Positions 49,133-57,118 are shown, counted from the first letter of the stretch. The stretch: 64,000 nt of DNA from Nonomuraea cavernae (GCF_014646355.1 NZ_BMNH01000002.1:62001-126000), one strand, 5' to 3'. A program made the numbers and translations. The notes: generated by a model not told the origin, from the letters alone.

Positions 49133-51008
49133 CCTGATGGAGGCGGTGGACGAGCGTATCGCGTTCGCCGCCTCGATCTCTGCCAGGTACGCCGAGGCTG
49201 AGGAGCACCTGTTCGAGGTCATCGCCAAGGCGCTGGCCAAGGGCGGGAACACGCCGCAGCAGGCGAGCGCCCGGCTTGCCGAGGTTCAGGCGCTCGGCCT
49301 GCAGGCTGAGAAGGTCCTCAAGGAGTTGGAAGCGCTCGCGTCCAAGTCCCTTGAGGAGGGCGTCACGAAGGCGTGGCAGGACGGCTTCGTGCGGGCGAGC
49401 CAGGAGCTGGAGCGCTTGGGCGAGGACCAGGGCATCACTCCTGGGAAGGGTCTGGCGCAGCTGCTGAAGGAGGCGCTGGGCCTGCTGCCGCCCCTCACCA
49501 CGGGGGCGTTGCGGATGGTCAACGACGTCTACCGTCAGGTGATCGCTGAGACGACGCCGTTGGCGTTGACCGGCGCGATAACGCGGGAGCAGGCGACGAC
49601 CCAGGCGCTGCAGAAGTTCGCCGCGAAGGGCATCACGTTTTTCGACGGCAAGAACCGGACGTGGTCCATCTCCAGCTACGCGGAGATGGCGGCTCGTACG
49701 GCGATGGCGCGGGCAGCGAACGAGGGGCACCTGCAGACGCTGGCCGCGAACGGCCGTGACCTGGTCATGGTGTCGCGGGCGCCGTACCGGTGCCCGAGAT
49801 GCTTGCCGTGGGAAGGCAAGGTGCTGTCCCAGACCGGCTCGACCGGGGACCGGCAGGAGAAGAACGTCCTGACGGGCGAGATGGTGACCGTGCGCGTCGC
49901 GGGCACGGTGGCTCAGGCCCGAGCGGCGGGCCTGCAGCACCCGAACTGCAAGCACACCTTCGGCGTCTACCTGCCGGGGATGACGAAGCCGCCGCCGAAG
50001 GTGGAAGCGAAGGGCACGTACGAGGACACGCAGCAACAGCGGTACCTCGAACGGCAGATCCGGGGGTGGAAGCGACGCGCGGCGGCGGCCCCGGCGGGCA
50101 GCCCGGAGAAGAAAGTCGCGGAGCAGCACGCCAAGGCGTACCAGGCCCAGATGAAGGAGCACCTGGACAAGACCGGGCTGCTGCGGCAGTCGTCTCGTGA
50201 GCGGATCCGCCCCGATGAGACAACGTCTCCGGATCTCCACCCGTCATTGAAGCCTCCGAAGCCCAAGCCGGCACCGGCTGGCCCGGCGGCATCTACCACG
50301 CAAGCAAAACAGCTTGCAGCTACTGCGCCGACCATCAGCGGCCGTACGTCGTCGATGCGAGACGCTGCCCGCCATCGGACTAACGCTGAGGGGCTGCAGT
50401 GGATTCAGTCCAAGATGCCCGGTATCCCTAAGAAGGGATGGGCTCGGGATGAGCTGCAGGCAATTCGGAAGTACACGGGCTTCTCGTACAGTCCGATGAA
50501 CAGGGCTCTGAGGGGTCCTGCTGGTACCGGCAGCCCTGAGACTCGCCAGCTGATCGATGACCTCGATAAGGCGATGACTCGGCAGTCGGTTCCTGAGCCG
50601 GTCATCGTGCATCGAGGCGTTAAGTCGGACTTCACTAAGGCCAACGGCGTGGATCTTGGATCCCAGGAGGAGATGGAAGGGCTGGTCGGCCGGGTCCTAC
50701 GCGACAAGGCATATATGAGTACCAGCGTCGGCCGGAATGCCGCATTTTCCGACAATCCTATTGCTCTCGCAGTGCGTGTTCCTGCTGGTCATAACGCACT
50801 TAATGTGGACGGCCTTACGGTCAATCCCGGTGAGCGTGAATTGATTTTGCGTCGCAATACGACGTATATCGTCCATGCGGTGTATAAAGTGAATAATAAA
50901 TGGTTCGTGGAAGTCGAAGTTGTTCCCGACGATTGGTTTGATAACGGGCCACCTGCCGACTGGCGACCCGATCCGCTGGGTGACGTCGACACGGGATACA
51001 GCTACTAG
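49125..51008 (+). CDS. MuF head protein fused to ADP-ribosyltransferase toxin domain
   Basis: A 627-aa protein. Residues about 1-330 are a MuF/minor capsid domain with the Cys/His set CPRCLPWEGKV and HPNCKHTFGVY. After a Pro/Ala linker (about 370-400, containing a dispersed element) residues about 400-610 form an ADP-ribosyltransferase exoenzyme domain. The R-S-E triad is visible: R497 in VIVHRGV, S532-T-S534 in YMSTSVG and E570-R-E572. The ExE form usually means arginine-specific transfer. G+C falls sharply at the end (about 40% near 50900). It is probably packaged and injected. Confidence 0.87.
   Translation: MADLMEAVDERIAFAASISARYAEAEEHLFEVIAKALAKGGNTPQQASARLAEVQALGLQAEKVLKELEALASKSLEEGVTKAWQDGFVRASQELERLGEDQGITPGKGLAQLLKEALGLLPPLTTGALRMVNDVYRQVIAETTPLALTGAITREQATTQALQKFAAKGITFFDGKNRTWSISSYAEMAARTAMARAANEGHLQTLAANGRDLVMVSRAPYRCPRCLPWEGKVLSQTGSTGDRQEKNVLTGEMVTVRVAGTVAQARAAGLQHPNCKHTFGVYLPGMTKPPPKVEAKGTYEDTQQQRYLERQIRGWKRRAAAAPAGSPEKKVAEQHAKAYQAQMKEHLDKTGLLRQSSRERIRPDETTSPDLHPSLKPPKPKPAPAGPAASTTQAKQLAATAPTISGRTSSMRDAARHRTNAEGLQWIQSKMPGIPKKGWARDELQAIRKYTGFSYSPMNRALRGPAGTGSPETRQLIDDLDKAMTRQSVPEPVIVHRGVKSDFTKANGVDLGSQEEMEGLVGRVLRDKAYMSTSVGRNAAFSDNPIALAVRVPAGHNALNVDGLTVNPGERELILRRNTTYIVHAVYKVNNKWFVEVEVVPDDWFDNGPPADWRPDPLGDVDTGYSY
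50300..50317 (+). repeat. Dispersed 18-nt element, copy 13 (perfect dyad)
   Basis: GCAAGC-AAAACA-GCTTGC, a perfect inverted repeat. It lies in frame inside the linker between the MuF and ART domains, encoding QAKQLA. Confidence 0.85.
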
Positions 51009-51020
51009 GAGGATGGCGGA

Positions 51021-51353
51021 ATGGCAGAGGAACAGAAGCCCCATCCACGGTTCTCAGAAACCATCACAGTCGTCGGCCGATCGGCTGGGACCTACAGCCG
51101 CAAGGCTGCAAACCCGGCTGACGTGCGCCGAGCGCCACTGAAGGACCAGGACGGCATGCTCCTCGGCCACGTGTGGACAGACGACAAGGACGCGGCCGGG
51201 TTCGTCAAGAACGAGGACGCGGGCAGGCCCGCCATTACGGCGGGCGCACGACTGTGGAGCATCCTCAAGGACGCCCACGATGCGGGCAGACCCGCCAGCG
51301 ACGTCCTCGACCCCGCCCTGTACGCCCCAGAGTTTGAGCTGGTCGTCGACTAG
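51021..51353 (+). CDS. Small protein after the ART toxin, immunity candidate
   Basis: A 110-aa protein with ATG behind AGGAGGATGG, 12 nt after the MuF-ART stop. Mixed strand/helix composition with no known family. A gene directly after a toxin domain is a usual place for an immunity protein, but it may equally be an ordinary head protein. It is followed by two terminator hairpins, so it ends the portal-MuF unit. Confidence 0.6.
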   Translation: MAEEQKPHPRFSETITVVGRSAGTYSRKAANPADVRRAPLKDQDGMLLGHVWTDDKDAAGFVKNEDAGRPAITAGARLWSILKDAHDAGRPASDVLDPALYAPEFELVVD

Positions 51354-51369
51354 CTCACCCTTTATCACC

Positions 51370-51404
51370 ATGTGAAAGGCCCGCCCGGCGCGGGCCTTTC
51401 ACAT
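51370..51404 (+). terminator. 15-bp perfect terminator hairpin
   Basis: ATGTGAAAGGCCCGC (51370-51384) pairs with 51390-51404 around CCGGC, followed by TTCC. Confidence 0.8.
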
Positions 51405-51408
51405 TTCC

Positions 51409-51436
51409 AGGCGCACCCCACCAGGTGCGCCTTTTT
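51409..51436 (+). terminator. Rho-independent terminator with T-run
   Basis: AGGCGCACC (51409-51417) pairs with GGTGCGCCT (51424-51432), followed by TTTT. It is a second terminator directly behind the first. A 17-nt direct repeat (GCCCGCAGGCCGGGCGG) follows twice between 51440 and 51485. Confidence 0.8.
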
Positions 51437-51514
51437 CATGCCCGCCCGCAGGCCGGGCGGCGTGCGACAGCCCGCAGGCCGGGCGGTACATCACGATTCG
51501 CAAGGAGTCAGCTC

Positions 51515-52276
51515 ATGCCAGACGAGCAGATCGAGGTCACCTCCACCGTCGACCCGGCCAGCCAGGACACCCCCGCGCCGCCGGAGGTGGTCGAGGCCAT
51601 CGTGCCCGAGCAGGCCCCGGCCGCCGACGACGACAAGGCCAAGCCTGACGCGCGGAAGATCAACGACCTTCCCGCGTGGGCGCAGGCTGAGCTGCGGCGA
51701 GCCCGTAACGACGCAGTCAAGTACCGCACACAACTCCAGGAAAAGGAGAAGGCCGCTGAGCAGCAGGCCGGGCCGTCCCCTGAGGAGGTCGCGGCGCAGG
51801 CGAAGTCTGAGCTGGCCCAGCAGATCGGTAAGGCCCTCGGCCTCGTCGCCGAGGAGGAGAAGCCGGTCGACCCGAAGGACATGATCGACCGGCTCACCAC
51901 CGAACGGGACAGCACAGCGAAGGAACGCGACGCCGAGCGGGAGCTGCACCGACGTGCGCTGACTGAGCTGGGGGTGCACCGGACGGCGCTCAAGCTCGGC
52001 GCGGACGGGGACGCGCTGCTCGACAGCAGATCGTTCCTGCGATCCATCAAGGACCTCGACCCGAACGCCGAAGACTTCGGCACCGCTCTGGGTGAGCGGA
52101 TTCAGCAGGCGATCGAGGACAACCCGAAGTTCAAAGCGGCCTCGCTGAGCGGGCCGCCCGCGAGGAGCGGAGGCGAGTTCACCGGTGGGCCCGGTGGCCG
52201 ATCCAGCGACCCCGACGAGATGACCACCGACGACTTCCGCGCGCAACGGCGCCGGAAGGCCAACGCCAAGGAGTAG
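51515..52276 (+). CDS. Scaffolding protein
   Basis: A 253-aa protein starting at ATG 51515 behind CAAGGAG. It is highly charged and helical, Asp/Glu/Ala-rich at the N-terminus and basic at the C-terminus (TTDDFRAQRRRKANAKE), with coiled-coil stretches. It lies directly before the major capsid gene. This is the usual composition and place of a head scaffold. Confidence 0.8.
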   Translation: MPDEQIEVTSTVDPASQDTPAPPEVVEAIVPEQAPAADDDKAKPDARKINDLPAWAQAELRRARNDAVKYRTQLQEKEKAAEQQAGPSPEEVAAQAKSELAQQIGKALGLVAEEEKPVDPKDMIDRLTTERDSTAKERDAERELHRRALTELGVHRTALKLGADGDALLDSRSFLRSIKDLDPNAEDFGTALGERIQQAIEDNPKFKAASLSGPPARSGGEFTGGPGGRSSDPDEMTTDDFRAQRRRKANAKE

Positions 52277-52282
52277 GCCCAC

Positions 52283-53218
52283 ATGCCGAACACTTTTCTG
52301 ACCCCGACCGTGATCGCCCGCGCTGCGCTGGCCACCCTGTACGAGACCACCGTGATGGCGATGCTGGTGCACAGGGATTACGAGGAGGAGTTTGCGTCCC
52401 GCATCGGCGACACCGTGAACGTGAGGAAGCCGGCGGTTTTCACCGCGAACGAGTACGTCCGCGCGAACGGCATCCAGATCCAGAACGCGCAGGAGACCAG
52501 CATCCCGGTCACCCTGAACCACTTCGCCGACGTCAGCTTCGCCGTGACCACGGAAGAGCTCACTCTGAAGATCGAAGATTTCGGCGTGCAACTGCTCAAT
52601 CCTGCGATGGAGGCCATCGCTCAGAAGATCGACCGCGACATCCTCGCCCTGCGTGACGATGTCCTGCAGGAGGTCGGTGTCGTCGGCCAGCACGCCGCGA
52701 ACCCGGCTGGCGCAAACGTGTTCGCCTACGGCAACCCCAGGACCGCGATCGACGCGCGGCGCGTCCTGAACCAGCGCAACGTTCCGGCCGCGGACCGATA
52801 CCTGGTGGTCGGCCCGGAGATCGAGGCCAAGTGGCTCGGCGACGAGCTTTTCCACCGGGCGGACGCCAGGGGCGACACCGATGGTCTGCGTGAGGCGTCG
52901 CTTGGTCGTCGCGTTTTCGGTTTCGACCCGTATCAGACGCAAAACATCAAGGTTCCCGCGCAGACCAGCGGCAATTCAACGACCGAGGTAGGAGTCGCTT
53001 TCCACAGGACCGCGTTCGCTCTCGTGACGCGCCCTCTGGTGCTCCCGCAGGGCGCGGCAAACGCTGCTGTCGCAAGCTATAAGGGTTTCGGGCTGCGGGT
53101 CGTGATGGACTACGACATCGACAAGAAGCAGGACGTGGTCAGCATCGACTGCCTGTACGGAACCAAGACCCTCGACCCACAGAGGGCCGTCCTTGTGAAG
53201 GGCGCTGACGTCGCCTAA
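52283..53218 (+). CDS. Major capsid protein (P22-coat-like)
   Basis: A 311-aa protein. FLTPTVIARAALATLYETTV, FASRIGDTVNVRKPAVFTAN, ALRDDVLQEVGVVG and a C-terminal Asp/Lys stretch (MDYDIDKKQDVVSIDCLYG) resemble the P22 gp5-type HK97-fold coat proteins of many actinophages. It follows the scaffold at 7 nt and is followed by a terminator, as expected for a highly expressed coat gene. Confidence 0.88.
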   Translation: MPNTFLTPTVIARAALATLYETTVMAMLVHRDYEEEFASRIGDTVNVRKPAVFTANEYVRANGIQIQNAQETSIPVTLNHFADVSFAVTTEELTLKIEDFGVQLLNPAMEAIAQKIDRDILALRDDVLQEVGVVGQHAANPAGANVFAYGNPRTAIDARRVLNQRNVPAADRYLVVGPEIEAKWLGDELFHRADARGDTDGLREASLGRRVFGFDPYQTQNIKVPAQTSGNSTTEVGVAFHRTAFALVTRPLVLPQGAANAAVASYKGFGLRVVMDYDIDKKQDVVSIDCLYGTKTLDPQRAVLVKGADVA

Positions 53219-53219
53219 C

Positions 53220-53237
53220 GCAAGCTCTTCAGCTTGT
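53220..53237 (+). repeat. Dispersed 18-nt element, copy 14
   Basis: GCAAGC-TCTTCA-GCTTGT (last base changed). It lies 2 nt after the major capsid stop and before a terminator. Confidence 0.65.
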
Positions 53238-53246
53238 ACGTTCACC

Positions 53247-53273
53247 AGGCCCGCCCGCACCACGGGCGGGCCT
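53247..53273 (+). terminator. Terminator after the capsid gene
   Basis: AGGCCCGCCCG (53247-53257) pairs perfectly with 53263-53273 around CACCA, followed by TCC. Confidence 0.75.
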
Positions 53274-53305
53274 TCCATCTCCCAGCCTCACAGGAGGGGC
53301 CACTG

Positions 53306-53683
53306 ATGGGCCACAAGGTCAACAGCGTGGACGGCCGGGCAGGCGACGTCGATCTGTCCGCCGTCCGCACCTTCACCAAGGAGTACCGCGTCCCAGCGGG
53401 GAAGGCCGGCACCTACATGGTGACCAGGCTCCCGGTCGCCTGCACGGCTATCGCCGTGCGCGCCTACCGGGCAGGCGGGACGGGCGGCACCGTGAACGCG
53501 CAGCGCAACGGCGGCGACCTGCTCGCGGAGCCCCTTGCCACCGTCACGGACGCGTGGGCGGGCTGGACTCACCTGCAGAACGCGGTGTTCGCCGCTGGCG
53601 ACGCCCTGTCGGTGGTCACCGCCGCCCCTGCCGGTAGCCCGGCCGAGGTGGTCGTGCAGGTCGACTTCCGAGTGAACCCGTAG
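53306..53683 (+). CDS. Capsid-region protein, possible decoration protein
   Basis: A 125-aa protein starting at ATG 53306 behind AGGAGGGG. Predicted to be mostly beta (AGTYMVTRLPVACTAIAVRA, SPAEVVVQVDFRVNP). Size and place after the coat gene fit a head decoration or tail-interface protein. No family is recognised. Confidence 0.6.
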   Translation: MGHKVNSVDGRAGDVDLSAVRTFTKEYRVPAGKAGTYMVTRLPVACTAIAVRAYRAGGTGGTVNAQRNGGDLLAEPLATVTDAWAGWTHLQNAVFAAGDALSVVTAAPAGSPAEVVVQVDFRVNP

Positions 53684-53693
53684 GGCGGCGCGC

Positions 53694-53981
53694 GTGTACG
53701 TGTATCGCAACAGCAACACCGGCGGAATCTACGAGACGCCGCAGCGGTCGGCCCGGCTGGACGGCCTGCCGAACTGGCTGCTGATCGACGCCCCGGACGA
53801 GCAGCCGGCCGAGCCGGTGACCGCGCCCCTGGCTCGGCCGTCGCGACCGCTCGACACCGACAACAAGGCCGCGTGGATGGAATACGCGATCTCCAGAGGC
53901 ATGCCCGAGAGGGACGCTCGCGCCCTCAGTAAGGCATCCCTCGTCAAGGAGTTCGGCCAGGAGGAGGACGACGATGCCTAG
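53694..53981 (+). CDS. Small head-region protein
   Basis: A 95-aa protein with GTG start. Short N-terminal strands and an acidic C-terminal helix (KASLVKEFGQEEDDDA). It overlaps the next gene by 8 nt. The LVKEFG-type C-terminus resembles LEM/SAP-like helical tails in phage head proteins; uncertain. Confidence 0.6.
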   Translation: MYVYRNSNTGGIYETPQRSARLDGLPNWLLIDAPDEQPAEPVTAPLARPSRPLDTDNKAAWMEYAISRGMPERDARALSKASLVKEFGQEEDDDA

Positions 53982-54324
53982 AGCCGACCTGCCAGTCACG
54001 AAGATCACCCGCGCCGGTCACGACCTGGCGGCTGCGCTGCCTACGCCCGCCGCAACGGACGGGCACGCGTTCGTCAACAACGGCCGCCGCATGGTCCGCG
54101 TGAAGAACACCAATGCCGCGCCGCGGACGGTCACGGTGCAGATCCCCGGCGAGGTCGAAGGGCAACCGCTGCCCGACGTGCCGTACACGATCCCGGCGGA
54201 TGACGGGGACGTGCTGATCCCGCCGCTGCCCGCGATCTACAACCAGAGCGACGGCAAGGTCTACCTGGACTACTCGGCCCCGGCCGGGCTGACGGTCCAC
54301 GTCCTCGAACTGCCTGCGGGGTAG
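53974..54324 (+). CDS. Beta-rich head protein
   Basis: A 116-aa beta-rich protein (RMVRVKNTNAAPRTVTVQIP, GLTVHVLELPAG), consistent with a head decoration or accessory protein of actinophages. It overlaps its upstream neighbour. Confidence 0.65.
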   Translation: MPRADLPVTKITRAGHDLAAALPTPAATDGHAFVNNGRRMVRVKNTNAAPRTVTVQIPGEVEGQPLPDVPYTIPADDGDVLIPPLPAIYNQSDGKVYLDYSAPAGLTVHVLELPAG

Positions 54325-54327
54325 CCG

Positions 54328-54708
54328 ATGCCGACCTACGCCACGGCGGAGGAGTATCTCGACTACACCGGGCAGTCAGGCCCGGCCGACATTGACCGGC
54401 GGCTCGCGCGGGCGTCGGAACGCGTTGACGAGCTGCTGGCCGAAGCCATTTATGAGGTCGACGACCAGGAGTTCGCTCTCGATCCGGTGCTCAAGAAGGC
54501 GATGATGCAGGCGACCTGCGTCCAGGCCGCCTGGACGCTCGCCGTGGGCGACGAGTTCGGCACGGCGTCGGCGTTCAAGGACGTGTCGATGGGGTCCGTC
54601 CGACTCGCGCGGGTGGACAGCAAGGACGGGACCGCGCCCCGCTACGCGCAGGATGCCGTGTCGATCCTGCTCCGGGCCGGGTTCCTGATTGCGGTGATGA
54701 CCTGGTGA
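54328..54708 (+). CDS. Head-tail adaptor (gp15/gp6-like)
   Basis: A 126-aa helical protein: YATAEEYLDYTGQSGPADID, RASERVDELLAEAIYEVD, then a helix ending in YAQDAVSILLRAGFL. This is the usual pattern of first head-to-tail connectors. ATG 3 nt after the previous stop. GTGA overlap with the next gene. Confidence 0.8.
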   Translation: MPTYATAEEYLDYTGQSGPADIDRRLARASERVDELLAEAIYEVDDQEFALDPVLKKAMMQATCVQAAWTLAVGDEFGTASAFKDVSMGSVRLARVDSKDGTAPRYAQDAVSILLRAGFLIAVMTW

Positions 54709-55019
54709 CCAGCATCCCGGACTTCATGTTCCGGCACACGGCGGCGATCGAGCCGCTCATCGGCGAAGGCGCGTACGGGCCGGTGTACGGGCCTGAAGTG
54801 ACGGAGCCGTGCCTGGCCGACGACAAGCGGCAGCTCGTCCGGGACGCCAACGGCTTGGAGATCGTGTCCGACACGACGGTGTACTTCAAGCCCGGTGTCG
54901 TGTGCCCGCCCGGCAGCCGGGTCACGGTCAACGGCCGGTCGACCACGGCCATCACGTCGCTGATCCGCGATGGCGGCGGCTTGCCCACACCCGATCATGT
55001 GGAGGTGGCGCTGAAGTGA
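54705..55019 (+). CDS. Head-tail stopper-like protein
   Basis: A 104-aa beta-rich protein with GTG start. Size and order (adaptor, stopper, tail completion, terminator) fit the second connector. RHTAAIEPLIGEGAYGPVYG and the VYFKPGVVCPPGSRVTVNG stretch resemble actinophage stoppers. Confidence 0.7.
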   Translation: MTSIPDFMFRHTAAIEPLIGEGAYGPVYGPEVTEPCLADDKRQLVRDANGLEIVSDTTVYFKPGVVCPPGSRVTVNGRSTTAITSLIRDGGGLPTPDHVEVALK

Positions 55020-55378
55020 AGGACAGCATCGACGTAAAGCTGGACATGCACCTCAACCCGGTCGCCTTCAACGAGGAGACCAAGACGGTGGCCGCCCGGG
55101 TGCTCAAGGACGCGGCGCTGCACGTCCTGAACGTCGCGAACACCAGGGTTCCGCTGCAGGAGGGTCACCTGCAGAACTCGGGTGACACGGCGGTCGACCG
55201 CGACGAGATGCGGGCCTCCATCAGCTACAGCCAGCCGTACGCCGTGGCGCAGCACGAAAACCTCGACTGGAAGCACGCGCCCGGCCGCGAAGCGAAGTAC
55301 CTGGAGAAGGCGCTGGAAGAGGAAGCCTCCGCGGTGCAAGCGCTGATCGCGCAGCAGCTCAAGGAGCTGTTCCGGTGA
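55016..55378 (+). CDS. HK97 gp10-like tail-completion protein
   Basis: A 120-aa protein with GTG start in a GTGA overlap. VKLDMHLNPVAFNEETKTVA, RVPLQEGHLQNSGDT and YSQPYAVAQHENLDWKHAPG (the YA..QH...KH element) are typical of the gp10-like minor capsid/tail family. Confidence 0.78.
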   Translation: MKDSIDVKLDMHLNPVAFNEETKTVAARVLKDAALHVLNVANTRVPLQEGHLQNSGDTAVDRDEMRASISYSQPYAVAQHENLDWKHAPGREAKYLEKALEEEASAVQALIAQQLKELFR

Positions 55379-55830
55379 CGCCGCCGCAGGGCTGGACTCG
55401 GCTGCTGCTGACGGGGCTTGGCCAGCTCCTGGAGGACGCTGGCGCGGGCGACTGGAACCCGGACGGCATCTACACCGCCGCCCAGACCGCGATAACGGTC
55501 GGTGGGCTGCCGTCCGCTCCGGACCTGGCCATCTCGCTCGCGACGTACGGCCTCGGCCAGGCCGGTGACGACATCGAGCAGACCGACTCGTCGGTGTTGG
55601 TGCAGTTCCGGATGCGGGGCGGCGCGGACCCGCGCGTCGCTGACGACCTGGCTGACGCCGTGTTCAACGCGGTGCACGGCTTGAGTAACCGCCGGCTGTC
55701 GACCGGCGTGTTCGTGCTGCTGGCTCAGCGGCGCATCATCGCCCCGCACACGCGGGACGGCTCAGGCCGGGTGGAGCGGGCCGACAGCTACGAGCTGCGG
55801 TGCGTCCGGCCCTCCACCTACCGGGACTGA
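55375..55830 (+). CDS. Tail terminator-like protein
   Basis: A 151-aa protein with GTG start. It has LLLTGLGQLLEDAGAGDWNP at the start and later strand/helix pairs (SSVLVQFRMRGGADPRVADD) as in actinophage minor capsid/tail-terminator proteins. It closes the connector cluster. Confidence 0.72.
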   Translation: MTPPQGWTRLLLTGLGQLLEDAGAGDWNPDGIYTAAQTAITVGGLPSAPDLAISLATYGLGQAGDDIEQTDSSVLVQFRMRGGADPRVADDLADAVFNAVHGLSNRRLSTGVFVLLAQRRIIAPHTRDGSGRVERADSYELRCVRPSTYRD

Positions 55831-55850
55831 CCTTCCCCCTTTCTTCCCTT

Positions 55851-55874
55851 GCTGCCAGCAGTAGTGCTGGCGGC
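55851..55874. terminator. Hairpin with CCAGCA-GTAG-TGCTGG core
   Basis: A 10-bp stem (one G-T) with loop GTAG between the connector cluster and the major tail gene. It shares a 16-nt core with the hairpin at 31-66. Confidence 0.65.
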
Positions 55875-55901
55875 TTCCTCATGCGCTCACAAGGAGATGA
55901 G

Positions 55902-56372
55902 ATGACGCTGCGCAGCCTGCTTGCCAAGGACTGGGTTGTCGAGATCAACACCGGCACACCCGTTGCACCGACCTGGACGCCCGTCAAGGGCCTGACCGAG
56001 TTCGCCGAGGAGATCAACACCGAAACCGAGGATGACTCGGACTTCGACGGCGACGGTTGGGCCAGCCAGGTCGTCACCCAGCGCGGTTGGACCCTGACTC
56101 TCAACGGCAACCGCAAGCGCGACGCCGACGCCACGACGTTCGTTCCCGACCCTGGGCAGGAGTTCCTGCGCAAGGCCGGTCTCGTCGTCGGCCCCGGCGC
56201 GGACGTGCATTGCCGCTGGTACCGTCGCGACGGATCGCCCGACGCGTTCGAGGGACGCGCCGGAGTCGACTACAAGGGCGCTGGCGGCGAGACAACCGAC
56301 CTGGAGCCTTTCGAGGTCGAACTACTCGGCCAGGGCAAGCCCGAGGAGATCGAGAACCCGGTGGCGGCGTAA
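55902..56372 (+). CDS. Major tail protein
   Basis: A 156-aa protein starting at ATG 55902 behind AAGGAGATG. DWVVEINTGTPVAPTWTPVK, EINTETEDDSDFDGDGWASQ and VTQRGWTLTLNGNRKRD match the tail-tube fold of actinophage major tail proteins. It forms the tail tube. The next gene follows 3 nt downstream. Confidence 0.88.
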   Translation: MTLRSLLAKDWVVEINTGTPVAPTWTPVKGLTEFAEEINTETEDDSDFDGDGWASQVVTQRGWTLTLNGNRKRDADATTFVPDPGQEFLRKAGLVVGPGADVHCRWYRRDGSPDAFEGRAGVDYKGAGGETTDLEPFEVELLGQGKPEEIENPVAA

Positions 56373-56375
56373 CCC

Positions 56376-56855
56376 ATGGCAAAGCTCAAGGCCCTCGACG
56401 AGTTTTTCGACGACACACTCACCTTGCCGGTCGGCGGCAAGGACTACACCGTTCCCGCGCCGACTGCGGAGACCGGCCTGCTGTGCCAGAGGCTCATGCA
56501 GGCCGGTGTCGCCGCCGCGTCCGGCAAGGAAACGGACCTGACGGACCTGGCGGACCTGGACGACGACCAGGAGACCGACCTCTACAAGCGCTGCCTCGGC
56601 CCGGTCTATGACCAGTTGCTCGCCGCCAAGGTGTCGTGGCCGGTGCTGAAGCACTGCGGCGTCACCACGTTCCTGTGGATCGCGGTCGACGTCGACGCCG
56701 CGATGAAGTTCTGGAACTCCGGCGGCGACCCGGAAGCCCTCGCCCCGAACCGGGCCGCGTCAGAGGCGGCGGCGAGTTCGACCCGGTCACGGGGCTCTGG
56801 GAGTGGTACGAACCCGTCCCGGCAGGCCCAGCGCTCACGTGGCAAGACCTCCTGA
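56376..56855 (+). CDS. Tail assembly chaperone G
   Basis: A 159-aa protein. The folded part is residues about 1-125 (LTLPVGGKDYTVPAPTAETG, then acidic DLADLDDDQETD). The C-terminal tail in this frame is Ser/Arg low-complexity. It lies between the tail tube and tape-measure genes and probably chaperones tape-measure assembly. Confidence 0.8.
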   Translation: MAKLKALDEFFDDTLTLPVGGKDYTVPAPTAETGLLCQRLMQAGVAAASGKETDLTDLADLDDDQETDLYKRCLGPVYDQLLAAKVSWPVLKHCGVTTFLWIAVDVDAAMKFWNSGGDPEALAPNRAASEAAASSTRSRGSGSGTNPSRQAQRSRGKTS

Positions 56856-57058
56856 GCCACTGGGACCTCATCGAGGCCGATCTGCACAGCCACTACGGGA
56901 TCGACCTCGAAGAGCCCGGTCTGATGGCGGGCCGCACCTGGCGGTGGCTCCGCACGAAGATTTTCGGCCTGCTGACGGCTGATACCCGGCTCAGCCGCCA
57001 GTTCGCCCCACCCCCCGACAAGACGGCCAGCCGTGCGCGTGGCCGCGCTCTCGACTGA
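56636..57058 (+). CDS. Tail assembly chaperone T segment, probably made by -1 frameshift
   Basis: A second frame overlaps the end of G and continues 203 nt past it. The frame is -1 relative to G. Its C-terminal part (EFDPVTGLWEWYEPVPAGPA, LTWQDLLSHWDLIEADLHSH, RTWRWLRTKIFGLLTA) is typical of the T domain, so a GT fusion is expected. No ATG/Shine-Dalgarno unit fits a separate start. I could not pick out a classical slippery heptamer; the Pro/Gly-rich stretch 56695-56790 is the likely zone. Confidence 0.7.
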   Translation: MAGAEALRRHHVPVDRGRRRRRDEVLELRRRPGSPRPEPGRVRGGGEFDPVTGLWEWYEPVPAGPALTWQDLLSHWDLIEADLHSHYGIDLEEPGLMAGRTWRWLRTKIFGLLTADTRLSRQFAPPPDKTASRARGRALD

Positions 57059-57072
57059 CCAGTGCCGTAGCT

Positions 57073-57090
57073 GCAAGCGCTACTGCTCGC
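57073..57090 (+). repeat. Dispersed 18-nt element, copy 15
   Basis: GCAAGC-GCTACT-GCTCGC (one change). It lies 28 nt before the GTG of the first tape-measure gene. Confidence 0.6.
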
Positions 57091-57118
57091 AGCAGATGAC
57101 CACCCGGGGAGGTGAACC

